From assembly GCA_029934515.1 (NCBI GenBank), contig JAOZMB010000023.1, forward strand, positions 1 through 33,145: a stretch of DNA of 33,145 nt, written 5' to 3'. Positions 32,790 to 33,145 of the stretch are shown here, piece after piece (the stretch's first letter is position 1; every line of letters begins with the position of its first letter). The position numbers and the translations under genes were made by a program. This DNA is from Bacteroidales bacterium. Its GTDB lineage: Bacteria; Bacteroidota; Bacteroidia; Bacteroidales; JAADGE01. The notes beneath the pieces were generated by a model, which ran no database searches, was not told the origin of the DNA, and saw only the letters and a program-made list of their open reading frames with translations.

Positions 32790-32813
32790 ATCAAATATAT
32801 AATACAATTAAGT

Positions 32814-33145
32814 TTATTTCAGGACTTTTTCTATATCTGCAAGGCTGATTTTCAATTGTTGTGATATCTTATTTTTGTTTTTGCCCTCAAATAATAATTT
32901 GTAAATATTGGTTTTTAGTTCCTCCTGTTTTATTCTTATGTTACTGTTTGCACGTTCTTGTTCTATTCCTTTTTCTATTCCTTTTTCTATTCCTTGTTCT
33001 ATTCCCAGTCTAATTCCCTGTCTAACTCCTTGTCTTACTCCTTGTTTGCGCACACCTTCATTATATCGTTCTATGATTTCTTTTGTTTCAAGTTCTGTTT
33101 CAATGTATTCAAGGTCTGCATCATTTAAATCGCTTCTCAATAAAC
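32814..33145 (-). CDS. Rpn/PD-(D/E)XK nuclease-transposase family protein, C-terminal part (5' end outside window)
   Basis: The frame is open to the right edge; the TTG at 33140 chosen by the track is preceded by an in-frame Leu codon, so the gene continues beyond the window. About 110 residues are seen. They show the C-terminal form of Rpn-family (PDDEXK_2, recombination-promoting nuclease / putative transposase) proteins: an acidic DLEYIETELE helix and MxxYNEGVRKQG. A run of four-residue GhxxG units (GIEKGIEKGIEQ) and a final KISQQLKISLADIEKVL helix follow. The nuclease core is not in the window, so whether it is intact is unknown. The GIEK run is encoded by a 12-bp tandem repeat. Confidence 0.75.
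   Translation of the reverse strand, partial: LLRSDLNDADLEYIETELETKEIIERYNEGVRKQGVRQGVRQGIRLGIEQGIEKGIEKGIEQERANSNIRIKQEELKTNIYKLLFEGKNKNKISQQLKISLADIEKVLK
32961..33044. repeat. 12-bp tandem repeat inside the Rpn-type gene, seven units
   Basis: Units such as TTCTATTCCTTT repeat seven times in frame, becoming more divergent to the right. Each encodes one GI(E/R)x-type tetrapeptide. Such coding repeats can change length by slippage. Confidence 0.85.

Overview
The window is AT-rich, tightly packed and looks like a Bacteroidota (Bacteroidetes) chromosome. The evidence is a PorP/SprF-type outer-membrane protein, a DUF2723 glycosyltransferase-like protein, a DUF4159 protein, lipoproteins with Bacteroidota-style lipoboxes, few Shine-Dalgarno sites, and promoter-like TAnnTTTG boxes (one with TTTG 20 nt upstream, the known Bacteroidota pattern). 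Which order it belongs to cannot be decided from the sequence. I see no rRNA, tRNA, CRISPR array or intact insertion sequence, and no gene-free stretch exceeds 300 bases.

Layout. 1-511: 3' end of a type ISP-like restriction-modification enzyme. 579-1703: an RND/HlyD-type periplasmic adaptor without its pump. 1767-4086 (minus): a PorP-like barrel fused to an OmpA-like domain, then ispH. 4303-7576 (minus): an apparent operon of a small lipoprotein, RNase HI and a large surface protein with YadA-like head repeats and an S74 self-cleaving chaperone domain. 7709-12889 (minus): a defence island with a one-polypeptide type IIG restriction-modification enzyme, a MntA/HepT toxin-antitoxin pair and a DUF1016 (YhcG-like) nuclease. 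13058-18316 (minus): a 1752-residue kinase / AAA ATPase / GAF / SpoIIE-phosphatase signalling protein. 18471-23176: a small lipoprotein, ung, gyrA and a polysaccharide deacetylase. 23417-28784 (minus): the DUF2723 protein, a 2-hydroxyacyl-CoA dehydratase-type activase and a membrane-anchored coiled-coil protein. 29072-33145: a DUF4159 protein, clpB and the 3' end of an Rpn-type nuclease/transposase gene.

How the parts fit. Two regions look accessory. One is the surface/secretion block, where an adhesin-like gene lies upstream of a PorP-like gene, recalling SprB/SprF or PorP arrangements. The other is the defence island, whose spacers carry dispersed non-coding repeats. One ~105 bp repeat occurs twice in opposite orientation (4138-4244 and 11677-11781). 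A second family occurs four times, two copies bracketing the DUF1016 nuclease gene. A 92 bp hairpin element lies beside the Rpn gene fragment.

Most notable are residue-level departures in conserved proteins. ClpB has Ser-Lys-Gln where the first pore loop normally has Lys-Tyr-Arg, and carries a ~50-residue C-terminal tail ending in an aromatic amphipathic segment. GyrA has Leu at the position of E. coli Asp87. The OmpA-like domain fused to PorP has Thr in place of the peptidoglycan-binding Asp. All family calls are from motif recognition; no database search was run.
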